DNA of 64,000 nucleotides from Mycobacterium paraense (GTDB taxonomy: Bacteria; Actinomycetota; Actinomycetes; Mycobacteriales; Mycobacteriaceae), in the NCBI RefSeq assembly GCF_002101815.1, contig NZ_LQPM01000007.1:310001-374000 (forward strand), written 5' to 3'. The position numbers and the translations under genes were made by a program. Positions 35,781-44,170 of the stretch are shown piece by piece. The notes below the pieces were generated by a model, which worked only from the letters and a program-made list of their open reading frames with translations, had not been told where the DNA came from and did not search any database. Numbering within the stretch: position 1 is the first letter of the stretch; each line of letters opens with the position of its first letter.

Positions 35781-36740
35781 ATGCCCGCTCTCGACACGAC
35801 CAAGCGACGCGCGAGCCATGCCCTGGTCGGGTCCATGCGCGCATGCGTTGCGAACGAACACCTGCCGATGCTCGCCAAGAGGGTTTTCGTGGACCGATGC
35901 AGCCGGCTGCTCACGGCGCTCGGCAACGAGCCGGGCGAGACGCCGGTCGAATCGATCTACGGAACCAAGTTCGTAGCCGGCCAGGACAGCTCAATCATCA
36001 CTGCCTGCCTGCGCTTTCGCGGCACCTACGAACCGGTGCTTTCGGAGTTCATTCTGCGGCACGTGCAGGAGGGCGACGTCTGCGTCGACGCGGGCGCCAA
36101 CATCGGCTACTTCACCCTCCTGTTCGCCAAGCGCGTCGGGCCGTCCGGGAAGGTCATCGCGATCGAGGCCGCGCCCGACACCGCGCGGCGGCTGCGGGCC
36201 AACGTCGAGCTCAACGGGGTGGACCGGATCGTCGACGTCGTCCAGGCGGCCTGCGCCGCGGAGAAGGGCGAGCTCACCTTCTACCTGCATCCCCGCGTTG
36301 ACGCGTTCTCCCGGCTCAGCCCCCCGGTCAAGGGCGACTTCGACCGCCGCTTCACGGGAAGCACCTGGATTCCCACGGCCGTGACCGCGGACACGCTCGC
36401 GGCCATCGTGGGCGCCGACGCTCCGCGGGTCTCATTCATCAAGGTGGACGTCGAGGGCGCGGAAACGGCCATCGCGCCGCAGATCGCCGCTGACTTCACC
36501 CATCCCAACCTGGTGGTGGCCCTAGAGGTGAGGACGCAAATAGAGGCCACGCTGAAGCCGTTCCAGGACCAAGGTTTCCACGTCTACGACCTACACAACG
36601 ATTATCGGTGGGTGTACGAGGACAAGGTCCCGGCGATTACCGAGGCGGCATACCGCGACTTCTCTCACCGGGGCTGGCGCGAGACCCGTGCCCATGCCGC
36701 CGATGTACTCCTCAGCCGCCAACCGCTCGCCCTCCCCTAG
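35781..36740 (+). CDS. FkbM-family SAM-dependent methyltransferase
   Basis: A 319-residue protein. SAM motif I is V-C-V-D-A-G-A-N-I-G-Y-F-T, followed by V-I-A-I-E-A-A-P-D-T. The FkbM mark F-I-K-V-D-V-E-G-A-E lies near residue 225. The ATG at 35781 was chosen over ATGs at 35685 and 35700 because GGGAAG lies about six bases upstream and because upstream sequence is AT-rich and non-coding in character. It is divergent from the GMC gene and precedes an SGNH lipoprotein gene by 31 bases. A role in O-methylation of the local glycan is likely by context. Confidence 0.82.
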   Translation: MPALDTTKRRASHALVGSMRACVANEHLPMLAKRVFVDRCSRLLTALGNEPGETPVESIYGTKFVAGQDSSIITACLRFRGTYEPVLSEFILRHVQEGDVCVDAGANIGYFTLLFAKRVGPSGKVIAIEAAPDTARRLRANVELNGVDRIVDVVQAACAAEKGELTFYLHPRVDAFSRLSPPVKGDFDRRFTGSTWIPTAVTADTLAAIVGADAPRVSFIKVDVEGAETAIAPQIAADFTHPNLVVALEVRTQIEATLKPFQDQGFHVYDLHNDYRWVYEDKVPAITEAAYRDFSHRGWRETRAHAADVLLSRQPLALP

Positions 36741-36771
36741 AGATTGACGCCGCGGCATCAGAGGTCCGGTG

Positions 36772-37809
36772 ATGACCCGAAACCATTGTGCGTCAACAGT
36801 TTCCCCGACAAGAGCTGTTAGTGCGCGCGCGGCGGCGCTGATGGCGGTCGTCGCCGTCGTTCTGAGCGCCTGCTCGACGTCGAAGGCGCCGGCCGTCCCA
36901 CCGGGCGCCTCGGCGAACCAGGGCCGAACCGTTGCCACGACGGCGCAGGTGCTGGAAGCCGTCAAGGCGGCCCAAAACATCGACACGCTCCCCGATTCCG
37001 TGGGCTACTTCCTGACCAAGGCGGACTGGCCGATGGCCATGGGGCACTTCAACTGCCACGAGGTCGACGCCCGGGAGGTAGGCCTTCCCGCCGATCTTCT
37101 CCACCCCTCCATATCGGAGTTCGGGCAGTGTGCAGCCGGTGCGGAACACGGCACCAAGCTGATGGTGACCTTCGGAGATTCGCGGGCCGGGATGTGGGGG
37201 GCGGCGCTAGAGGGCATCGCCGCAAAGGACGGCTACCAGCTGCGGACCTTCCACATGGGCGACTGCGCGCCCTTGGATCTTCACTTCTTCTCCTATGAGA
37301 AGCACACGCCGGACCAGGACTGCTCCCGATTCCGTCCGAGCGCCATCGCCGCGATTCGGAAGCTCCATCCGGATCTGGTGATCGTGACCGCCTTCAGCAC
37401 CCATGTGCTGGCCGACGGCAGCCAGCCGACCGCCACCCAGTGGGAAACGGGGTGGGAGTCGACCTTGCGCGAATTGGCCCAGCCCGGAACGCGGTTGGTG
37501 ATGCTCGGCGACATACCCGACTGGGAAACCGACGACGCCCATTGCCTGGCGGCCCACGTCACGGCGGTCCAGAAGTGCAGCGTGCCCCGAGCCGAGGGCA
37601 TGCCGTCGGGAAATCTCGGTGCCGAACAGGCCGCCGCGGCCGCAACCGGAGCGCTGTACATCCCCACCGTGCCGTGGGTATGCGCCGAGCGCTGCGAACC
37701 CGTCATCGCCGATACCCGCGTCTACCAAGATCGATTTCACTTCACCAACAGCTACACGGTCTATCTGACCGGCGCGGTCGGTGAGGCCCTCCAACCGGCG
37801 CTCACCTAG
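36772..37809 (+). CDS. Free-standing SGNH-domain lipoprotein (copy 1)
   Basis: A 345-residue predicted lipoprotein. A long N-terminal signal ends at the lipobox L-S-A-C (Cys34). An SGNH hydrolase-like domain of the kind found at the C-terminus of AT3 acyltransferases follows. Block I is F-G-D-S-R-A-G-M-W (GDS at 135-137) and the C-terminal catalytic pair is in Q-D-R-F-H-F (D320, H323). It lacks the AT3 membrane half. Nearly the same domain lies at 43040-44044 and at the end of the AT3 fusion at 46382-48547. SGNH domains transfer or remove O-acetyl groups on glycans. It probably works at the outer face of the membrane. A GTG three bases before the chosen ATG is also possible. Confidence 0.82.
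   Translation: MTRNHCASTVSPTRAVSARAAALMAVVAVVLSACSTSKAPAVPPGASANQGRTVATTAQVLEAVKAAQNIDTLPDSVGYFLTKADWPMAMGHFNCHEVDAREVGLPADLLHPSISEFGQCAAGAEHGTKLMVTFGDSRAGMWGAALEGIAAKDGYQLRTFHMGDCAPLDLHFFSYEKHTPDQDCSRFRPSAIAAIRKLHPDLVIVTAFSTHVLADGSQPTATQWETGWESTLRELAQPGTRLVMLGDIPDWETDDAHCLAAHVTAVQKCSVPRAEGMPSGNLGAEQAAAAATGALYIPTVPWVCAERCEPVIADTRVYQDRFHFTNSYTVYLTGAVGEALQPALT
36955..37809 (+). repeat. SGNH-domain DNA repeat, copy 1 of 3
   Basis: The three copies share an identical 20-base stretch at 36955, 43205 and 47696 and an identical 18-base stretch over the GDS region at 37191, 43426 and 47929. All three run to the gene end with closely similar encoded sequence. Confidence 0.8.
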
Positions 37810-37818
37810 GAGGCAAAA

Positions 37819-38874
37819 GTGCCGTCTGTCAGCGTTCTCACGGCGACGTATCACCATGGCGCGTTCATAGGGACCTGCATTAAAAGTGTTCTCCGGCAGA
37901 CAAATCCCGACTGGGAGATGATCATCGTCGACGACGGCTCCGAGGACGGCACTCCGGACATCGCCGAGTCCTTCGGGGATCCGCGAATCATCGTCATCCG
38001 GAGACCTCATGAGGGAATCGGTGGGCTCGGGCGCGGGTACGCGTCGGCACTGGCGCGGGCGACAAGCCCGATCGTCGCGATCTTGGACGGTGACGACACG
38101 TGGCCGGATCACAAAATCGAGCAGCAGTTGCCCCTGTTCGCCGACCCTGGCGTTGTACTCAGCTACGGGCCAGCAGGTCTCATGGATGAGAACGGGGTGA
38201 CCTACGCGAAATACTGGCACAAACCTCGCGGCGCCGTCGCCCGCAACGACCCGGTTGGCTCGATCCTTCCGGCCCTGGTCCGCCTCAACTTCATCAACGC
38301 TTCGACGGTGATGATCCGGCGAACCGCCCTCGATGAGGTCGGAGGCTTCTGGCAACCGGCGAACACGAATTATGTTGACCTTCCCACCTGGCTCCGGCTC
38401 GCCATGGCCGGTAGGTTTGCCCCTGCGCCTGAGGTCGTCGGTTATTGGCGCCGGCATTCGACGCAGGTGACGACACGCGGCTGGCTCGACAACACCAACG
38501 ACAGGACCGCGTTTCTGAAGGCGTTCGTGTCGGACGTCCGCGACCGCCTCCCACCGAGCGTTACCGCGTCTTTGGAAGAGGCGGCGTGTCTGGACGCCTC
38601 TCGGCAGAACCAGGAAGCGTGGATAGCCCGAGGACGGATCGAACTGATCGAAGGAAACTGGGGAGCGGCCACCGGCGCATTCTCGACGGCATTTCGATCG
38701 GGAGGAGCCAGCATGCGTTCGGTCGCCGCCGTCGGGATTCTCTGTGCCCTGGCGAGAACGGATATGGAAGCCTTCGTCAGAGCCAGGGGACGCCATGCGT
38801 TACCGTCGCGGCGTCACCTCGCGACACATGGGCTGGCCGGTCGTGCCGGCACCTTCGCGGGGGGAAACGCATGA
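37819..38874 (+). CDS. GT2 glycosyltransferase
   Basis: A 351-residue GT-A fold protein. S-V-L-T-A-T-Y-H-H-G opens the domain. I-V-D-D-G-S and L-D-G-D-D-T-W are the donor and metal-binding motifs, and C-terminal sequence from about residue 215 looks helical. The GTG start has a strong AGGAGG seven bases upstream, overlapping the stop region of the SGNH gene, so the two are probably co-transcribed. It is convergent with the gmhB gene, only 11 bases away. Likely to add a sugar to the glycan of this locus. Confidence 0.88.
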   Translation: MPSVSVLTATYHHGAFIGTCIKSVLRQTNPDWEMIIVDDGSEDGTPDIAESFGDPRIIVIRRPHEGIGGLGRGYASALARATSPIVAILDGDDTWPDHKIEQQLPLFADPGVVLSYGPAGLMDENGVTYAKYWHKPRGAVARNDPVGSILPALVRLNFINASTVMIRRTALDEVGGFWQPANTNYVDLPTWLRLAMAGRFAPAPEVVGYWRRHSTQVTTRGWLDNTNDRTAFLKAFVSDVRDRLPPSVTASLEEAACLDASRQNQEAWIARGRIELIEGNWGAATGAFSTAFRSGGASMRSVAAVGILCALARTDMEAFVRARGRHALPSRRHLATHGLAGRAGTFAGGNA

Positions 38875-38885
38875 TCGATCGCCGG

Positions 38886-39473
38886 TTAGCGACTCCGCAG
38901 GCCCACAAGGCTTTCCGGTTGCACCAACTTCTCCTGGACGCACCTGACCAAATCTGGCCGGGCGGTCGGCCCGACTAGCAGGGCCCGGTCCGGGGCGATA
39001 CCGGCGGCGCGGGCGGCCGCGATATCGCTGGGCTGATCACCAATCAACATTGACCTGGCCAAGTCAAGGTTCAGGTCGCGCGCCGCGGCAAGAATCAAAC
39101 CCGGTTTGGGCTTTCGACAGTGGCAATCCCTCTGGGCCGGGTCGGCGGACATCGGGTGGTGGGGGCATACATAGATTGCGTCAATAGCGATCCCACGAGC
39201 GCCGAGCGCAGCGAGAAGCAGGCCATGGATAACCATCACCTGTGACTCGGTGGCCCTCTTCTTGCCGATGCTTCCCTGGTTGGTGACGACAACCACTGCG
39301 GCACCGACTGTTTGAGCGGCGACGGCCGCTTCGAGGGCGATGTCGATCGGCTCGAAGTCACCAGGCTCGATGACGTACCCGTCGGCGATATGCCGATTCA
39401 GGACCCCGTCGCGGTCCAAGAACAGCGCGGGTCGAGGCGACGAATCGGCGTCACGGCGTAGGTAGCGAAGCAT
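38886..39473 (-). CDS. gmhB: D-glycero-D-manno-heptose 1,7-bisphosphate phosphatase
   Basis: A 195-residue HAD-IIIA phosphatase. Motif I is F-L-D-R-D-G-V-L-N, motif II is V-V-T-N-Q-G-S-I-G, and motif III is C-R-K-P-K-P-G. Motif IV is I-G-D-Q-P-S-D. The zinc-binding loop C-P-H-H-P...C-H-C is as in GmhB. It removes the 7-phosphate from heptose bisphosphate. The ATG at 39473 is the first ATG of the frame. It lies 50 bases downstream of a GT4 gene on the same strand, with gmhA and hddA further upstream, so the heptose pathway genes are together. Confidence 0.88.
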   Translation of the reverse strand: MLRYLRRDADSSPRPALFLDRDGVLNRHIADGYVIEPGDFEPIDIALEAAVAAQTVGAAVVVVTNQGSIGKKRATESQVMVIHGLLLAALGARGIAIDAIYVCPHHPMSADPAQRDCHCRKPKPGLILAAARDLNLDLARSMLIGDQPSDIAAARAAGIAPDRALLVGPTARPDLVRCVQEKLVQPESLVGLRSR

Positions 39474-39523
39474 GAATCAACCGTTGTTGCCCGACCATCG
39501 AGGAGACCGATTCGATCGCACCC

Positions 39524-40738
39524 TTACCCCCCGGCGATCTCGCGAAAGAAATCGGCGTAGCAATCGGCGTTGGCATCCCAGCTGTGTGGATTGTCAAAGC
39601 GCACGCCGACTTTCGTCATGGACTGCAGCATCGCATCGCGCAGTCCGATCGGATCCCCGACTTCGGCGAAGAAGACGCCCTGGTAGTCCTGGCAGGCCTC
39701 CAGGAGCGCGGTCACCTTTGTGGTGACCAGAGGAAGCCCCGCCTCCATGGCCAGGTTGACGGGCCCGGACGCCGAGGCACGGCGATAGGGCACGACTATG
39801 ACGTCGGCTTGCGCGAATAATTCTCTGACGTGCTCCTCGGGAAGAAAACCAAAAAACATCTCGTGGTTGTCGGCACCGGTATTTCGGATGGTCTCCAACG
39901 CCTCCTCTGTGCCACCCCAAGGCTCGCCGGCCACCGTGAGATGAGCGCGCACGCCGCTGTTCACCAATAACGAAAAGGCTTCCGCGAGTTCATCGATGCC
40001 CTTATACGGACGAATGACACCGAAGAAGAGAAACCTCACCGGGTCCTCGTCGCTCCGCACTCTGTCCTTCGCAGTGGATCTGCCGACGCCGACGTCGTCC
40101 AGCGGTCCGGGAAACACCACGGAGAAAGGCAGTCGCCGCAGCGAAGGATAAAATTGCCGCATCACATCGATGTCAGACTTCGAATGAACAACGACCCCGG
40201 AGATCAACCGGGCCAGGAGGCGCATCAATAAACGGGCGTATGTGGTGACGAAGGGAACGGCGGCCTCCCCCACGTCCGTTGTTTCATGCATCTCCAGCAC
40301 CACGCGAGCGCCGAACAATCGAGCGGCCAACGCCACTGCGAGGTAGCTGTGGCCAGTCATGGCCGCCCACCACTGAAGCAGGACGACCTTCGGTCGCCGA
40401 CGCGCGAGAAACCGGATCGAACGATAGATCGACAGGCCCCAATACCAATCGAGACCCTCACATGTCGGGATGCCGTCGAGGTGGAGGGCCTCGGGACCGT
40501 ACGTTCCGACTCTGTCCCGTCCGGGATAGAAGCGACGCGGGCACAAATCTCTGATCAGCAGGGCGCTCACGGAATCCCCGCGCCGCGCAATGGCCCTGGC
40601 TATCGCGGCGTTGTGATACCCGACGGCAGAGAGGAAACGGGCGCCCGGGCCCACGACCATGACGTCGTCTGATCCACCGCTGATCCCCGCCTGTCGGACC
40701 CCGCTCACTTTTGCAGACGGGTTCGCCCCATTGCGCAT
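39524..40738 (-). CDS. GT4 glycosyltransferase in heptose cluster
   Basis: A 404-residue GT-B fold protein. The acceptor half contains V-V-G-P-G-A-R-F and V-V-L-E-M-H-E-T. The donor half has F-L-F-F-G-V-I-R-P-Y-K-G, V-A-G-E-P-W, and a Y-R-R-A-S-A-S-G-P-V-N-L-A-M-E-A-G block in place of the usual E-x7-E. Lying between gmhA and gmhB, it is a candidate heptosyltransferase (inference). The start is uncertain: ATG at 40738 leaves 29 bases after the gmhA stop, and an ATG at 40660 would give a shorter N-terminus; neither has a strong ribosome site. Confidence 0.8.
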   Translation of the reverse strand: MRNGANPSAKVSGVRQAGISGGSDDVMVVGPGARFLSAVGYHNAAIARAIARRGDSVSALLIRDLCPRRFYPGRDRVGTYGPEALHLDGIPTCEGLDWYWGLSIYRSIRFLARRRPKVVLLQWWAAMTGHSYLAVALAARLFGARVVLEMHETTDVGEAAVPFVTTYARLLMRLLARLISGVVVHSKSDIDVMRQFYPSLRRLPFSVVFPGPLDDVGVGRSTAKDRVRSDEDPVRFLFFGVIRPYKGIDELAEAFSLLVNSGVRAHLTVAGEPWGGTEEALETIRNTGADNHEMFFGFLPEEHVRELFAQADVIVVPYRRASASGPVNLAMEAGLPLVTTKVTALLEACQDYQGVFFAEVGDPIGLRDAMLQSMTKVGVRFDNPHSWDANADCYADFFREIAGG

Positions 40739-40767
40739 GTGTGCCGCACTAGAAACCGGGGCCACGC

Positions 40768-41394
40768 TCACCGGCCCGTGCCGGCCAGAAGCCGGGAATC
40801 CGAACTTCGAGCGATGGGAAAGAGGCCGCGTTCCACGAGCGCGAAGATTATGTGACCGCAAAGGATGTGGAGTTCTTGGATCTTGGCGGTTTCGTCGGCC
40901 GGCACGTTCAGCTGATATTCGGCGATGCCCATGTCTCGGGGACGATCACCGGTGAAGGACACCGTGACAATGCCCTTGGCCTTCGCCGCCTCGAGTGCCC
41001 GCACGACGTTCGCAGAGCGACCCGAGGTCGAAATTCCGATCAGAACGTCCCCTTCGCGGCCGAGCGCTTCGACCTGCCGGGCGAAAACGGTTTCATATCC
41101 GTAATCATTGCCGAGCGCGGTGAGGGCCGAAGTGTCGACGGTCAGGGCAAGCCCGGCGGCGGGCGCCCGGTCGTAGTTCTGGCGCCCGACCAACTCTGCG
41201 GCCAGGTGCTGCGAATCTGCCGCGGAACCGCCATTTCCGCAGAACATCACCTTCCCGCCCGACCGCAACGATGCGATTATTTGGCAGGAAATGTCCATCA
41301 AGGTTTTTTGGTATTGCGGATGTTGCAGGGCGTCCAGGCTGACCCGGGTCTTGGTTAGCTCCCCATCGATGAAAGCGAGCATCTCAGTGTTCAC
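40768..41394 (-). CDS. gmhA: Sedoheptulose 7-phosphate isomerase
   Basis: A 208-residue SIS-domain enzyme. It turns sedoheptulose 7-phosphate into D-glycero-D-manno-heptose 7-phosphate. G-N-G-G-S-A-A-D-S-Q-H-L-A-A-E-L is the GmhA signature with phosphate-binding serine and catalytic glutamate. G-I-S-T-S-G-R-S-A-N-V is the second sugar-phosphate loop. The C-terminal Q-E-L-H-I-L-C-G-H-I-I carries the other catalytic histidine. The GTG at 41394 overlaps the hddA stop (GTGA). An in-frame GTG 12 bases upstream is less likely. Confidence 0.93.
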   Translation of the reverse strand: MNTEMLAFIDGELTKTRVSLDALQHPQYQKTLMDISCQIIASLRSGGKVMFCGNGGSAADSQHLAAELVGRQNYDRAPAAGLALTVDTSALTALGNDYGYETVFARQVEALGREGDVLIGISTSGRSANVVRALEAAKAKGIVTVSFTGDRPRDMGIAEYQLNVPADETAKIQELHILCGHIIFALVERGLFPIARSSDSRLLAGTGR

Positions 41395-42500
41395 CGCAGC
41401 GACCACGCTACCGCTCCTTCCGATACAAAATGTGCTGGCTGTAGCGCCCCGAAGGGCAAGTCACCGAGAGCCCTCATGACCGCTGGCCGTCGGACCGGGT
41501 CGGCGAGAAACAGTACGTATCCCCCACCCCCTGCGCCTGACACCTTTCCCGCCAGAGCGCCGGCCGCGAGGGCGACATCAAAGCAATGCTCGATGCGGGG
41601 AGTTGAAATGCCCTCGGCGAGTTTCTTTTTCATTCGCCACCCCTGATCGAGAACGCCGGCGAGCTGTACCAGATCCCCCTTGAGAAGGGCCTCCTTCATC
41701 GCGATGGCCTCTTCCTTCAGTTCATGGGTGGCTGCGAGTTGCGACGCCGAGCCCGTTGAGATGTAGGTGGTCTGACGCTCGATGATTTCGGCGGACTTGC
41801 GCGAAACCCCGGTGTGGAACAGAACAATCGAGGCCTCCAGTTCCCGCAGGGTTGCCTCTTTGATTCGCAGCGGATTGACGACAACCCGTCCGGCAGGCCC
41901 GAACTCCATCACATTGAACCCACCGAACGTCGCCGCGTATTGGTCCTGGCTTCCGCCCGCCTGGCCGTAGTCGTTGCGCTCGATCTCGAACGCGAGCCGG
42001 GCGACGTCATACTCGCCCAGCGGTAAGGCAAAGAACTCGCGAAACGCCTCCACCACCGAAACGACCAGGGCCGACGACGAGCCCAGGCCGGACCCAGGAG
42101 GCGCATCCGACACCGTAGTCAGCCGAACACCCGGCCTGCCCAGATCGAATTCGCGAGTCAGGCGGTCATAGATGGTTTGGTGAAGGGTCAGCGGTGAGGG
42201 GCCGGCCGGCTTCGGCCCGGCAGCGGCAGGCTCGGTGACCTCAATATCGGGTGCACGGAACTCAATGGCGCCATCCTGGGTCTCTTCCAGGGTCGAGTAG
42301 CAATACCGGTCGATGGTGGCATTCAGGACGATGCCGCCGTAGGTGTCGCAATAGGGCGCCACGTCTGTTCCGCCCCCGGCAAGGCCGATCCGTAGCGGCG
42401 CACGCGAACGGACCCGGTGGGCCGGTCGCCGCCTGTCGCGCTCGCACAGACCGCTGTTCGTCTGTAACCAATAGTTGGCCGTCACAGTATGTGCGGGCAT
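41391..42500 (-). CDS. hddA: D-glycero-alpha-D-manno-heptose 7-phosphate kinase
   Basis: A 369-residue GHMP kinase. It adds phosphate at C1 of heptose 7-phosphate in the alpha configuration. Motif 1 is R-A-P-L-R-I-G-L-A-G-G-G-T-D. The ATP loop is P-P-G-S-G-L-G-S-S-S-A, and motif 3 is K-V-S-G-A-G-G-G-G-Y. AAGGG lies eight or so bases before the ATG. It is the first gene of the - strand run hddA-gmhA-GT4-gmhB. The alpha route leads to GDP-heptose, whose last enzyme HddC is not seen in this window, so it must be supplied elsewhere. The first about 30 residues lie ahead of the family's usual start, so an internal start is possible. Confidence 0.9.
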   Translation of the reverse strand: MPAHTVTANYWLQTNSGLCERDRRRPAHRVRSRAPLRIGLAGGGTDVAPYCDTYGGIVLNATIDRYCYSTLEETQDGAIEFRAPDIEVTEPAAAGPKPAGPSPLTLHQTIYDRLTREFDLGRPGVRLTTVSDAPPGSGLGSSSALVVSVVEAFREFFALPLGEYDVARLAFEIERNDYGQAGGSQDQYAATFGGFNVMEFGPAGRVVVNPLRIKEATLRELEASIVLFHTGVSRKSAEIIERQTTYISTGSASQLAATHELKEEAIAMKEALLKGDLVQLAGVLDQGWRMKKKLAEGISTPRIEHCFDVALAAGALAGKVSGAGGGGYVLFLADPVRRPAVMRALGDLPFGALQPAHFVSEGAVAWSLR

Positions 42501-43039
42501 TTTTGATCCCTTGGTTAGTCGTTGCCGACGGCGACAGCAGATTCGAGGGCCGCGGGACCGCTCGCGTCGAGGGCTGTCCGCAGGCGGTACCCACCGCCTA
42601 CCGGCACGCCGTTCGCGACCGTAGGCCTGTTAGGAGCGGTCGTCGAACCGCTCGAGACGTCCGTACCGACTATAGGCACAAATCGAGAGTATACATACTT
42701 TTTAAATGTCTAGCAGGGCAATAGCCAACTCTAGGTATCGGCCCTTGCTTGGGTGCTGACACGAACCCGTAGGCCCGCCGTGGCCTCCCGGTCGGCGGTC
42801 TCACAGCCTGCTGAGCATGGCACGCACGGCGGGGATGCAGCGGCGCGCGGCCTGCCGTCCGACGCATCGCCGGTCCCGGTCGCGCCCTCGCCGCGGCCGT
42901 CTGAGTGGCGCGGATCGAGAGGCCACTAGTCTGCTTTTCGGCTTGTTTCCCGGAAATAGGTATGTAAGGCTACGCTTCCGGGCGTATCGTCGTTGGGTCG
43001 GCGCGTTCAGCCGCGGAGCTATGAACTGGGTCGCAATCT
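42501..43039. other. 539-base intergenic region with AT-rich core
   Basis: No convincing gene is seen. 42681-42716 is markedly AT-rich (GTATACATACTTTTTAAATG) inside otherwise GC-rich sequence, and a second weaker AT-rich patch with TATGTAAGG lies at 42940-42975. These probably carry promoters for hddA on one side and the SGNH gene on the other. The rest shows no repeat or stem-loop that I could see. Confidence 0.45.
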
Positions 43040-44044
43040 ATGACAACTTTCGGGATTCGGAATCGGCGAGGAAACCGGGCCGCGCGATGGATCGCGGCCG
43101 CGGCCGTCGTACTGAGTGCCTGCTCGACGTCGAACACGCCGGCCGTCCCGCAGGGCGCCTCGACGAACCCGGGCCGGACCGTTGCCACGGCGGCACAGGT
43201 TCGGGAAGCCGTCAAGGCGGCCCAAACCATCGACACCCTGCCCGACTCGGTGGGCTTCCTGACCAAAGCTGACTGGCCGTTGGCCAAAGGGCACTTCGAC
43301 TGCCACCCCGTCGTCGGGGTTCCCGACAACATTGTCGACCCGAAGAGGACAGAGTTCGGAGAGTGCGCGTCCGGCGCTGAGCACGGCAACAAACTCATGG
43401 TGGTATTCGGCGATTCGCGCGCTCGGATGTGGGGGGCGGCGCTCGAAGGCATCGCCGCAAAGAACGGCTATCAGCTCCGCACCTTCCTCATGGCGGCTTG
43501 TTCGCCTCTCGATCTCCATTTCTTTTCGTACGAGAAGCGCACGCCGGACGCCGATTGCGATGAATTCCGGCCAAGCGCGATCGCCGCGATCCGAAAGCTG
43601 CACCCAAATCTTGTCATCGTGACCAGCTTCAGCACCCACATGCTCGCCGACGGCAGCCAGCCGACCCCTGCTCAATGGCAAAAAGGCTGGGAGACAACGC
43701 TAAAGGAACTCACCCAACCCGGAACACAACTGGCCATGCTCGGCGACATACCCCACTGGGAAAACGACGACGCACACTGCCTGGCCGGCCACGTCATGGC
43801 AGTCCAACAATGCAGCGTGCCCCAATCAGAAGGCATCCCCTCAGGAAACCTCGCCGCCGAAAAAGCCGCGGCCACCACAGCCCACGCCCTCTACATCCCC
43901 ACCGTGCCCTGGGTATGCGCCGAACGATGCGAACCCGTCATCGCCGACATCCGCGTGTACCAAGACCGATTCCACTTCACCAACGCCTACACCGTCTACC
44001 TCACCGGCGCACTCGGTGAGGCACTCCAGCCGGCACTCACCTAG
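43040..44044 (+). CDS. Free-standing SGNH-domain lipoprotein (copy 2)
   Basis: A 334-residue predicted lipoprotein. A signal segment ends at lipobox L-S-A-C (Cys28). The SGNH domain has F-G-D-S-R-A-R-M-W (GDS at 124-126) and Q-D-R-F-H-F (D309, H312). It is most like copy 1. The last about 125 codons differ in codon choice from the first part: C and A dominate third positions (CAA, GAA, ACA, CCC, CTC) where the first part prefers G and C. This suggests a mosaic gene. No operon partner is close on this strand. No clear ribosome site was seen before the ATG. Confidence 0.8.
   Translation: MTTFGIRNRRGNRAARWIAAAAVVLSACSTSNTPAVPQGASTNPGRTVATAAQVREAVKAAQTIDTLPDSVGFLTKADWPLAKGHFDCHPVVGVPDNIVDPKRTEFGECASGAEHGNKLMVVFGDSRARMWGAALEGIAAKNGYQLRTFLMAACSPLDLHFFSYEKRTPDADCDEFRPSAIAAIRKLHPNLVIVTSFSTHMLADGSQPTPAQWQKGWETTLKELTQPGTQLAMLGDIPHWENDDAHCLAGHVMAVQQCSVPQSEGIPSGNLAAEKAAATTAHALYIPTVPWVCAERCEPVIADIRVYQDRFHFTNAYTVYLTGALGEALQPALT
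43205..44044 (+). repeat. SGNH-domain DNA repeat, copy 2 of 3
   Basis: It shares the 20-base and 18-base identical stretches (at 43205 and 43426) with the other two copies. Its 3' half has drifted furthest in codon choice while keeping the amino acid sequence. Confidence 0.8.
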
Positions 44045-44170
44045 GGGCCGACGATGAACCTTCGCCTGGAACGCGATCGGCTCTGTCACCCGTCAAGACC
44101 CCACGAGGCGCGAACCCGTGACACGGCTGTTGGCTGCTAGGCTCCGCCGGGCTCGCAGGACGATCGCCGC

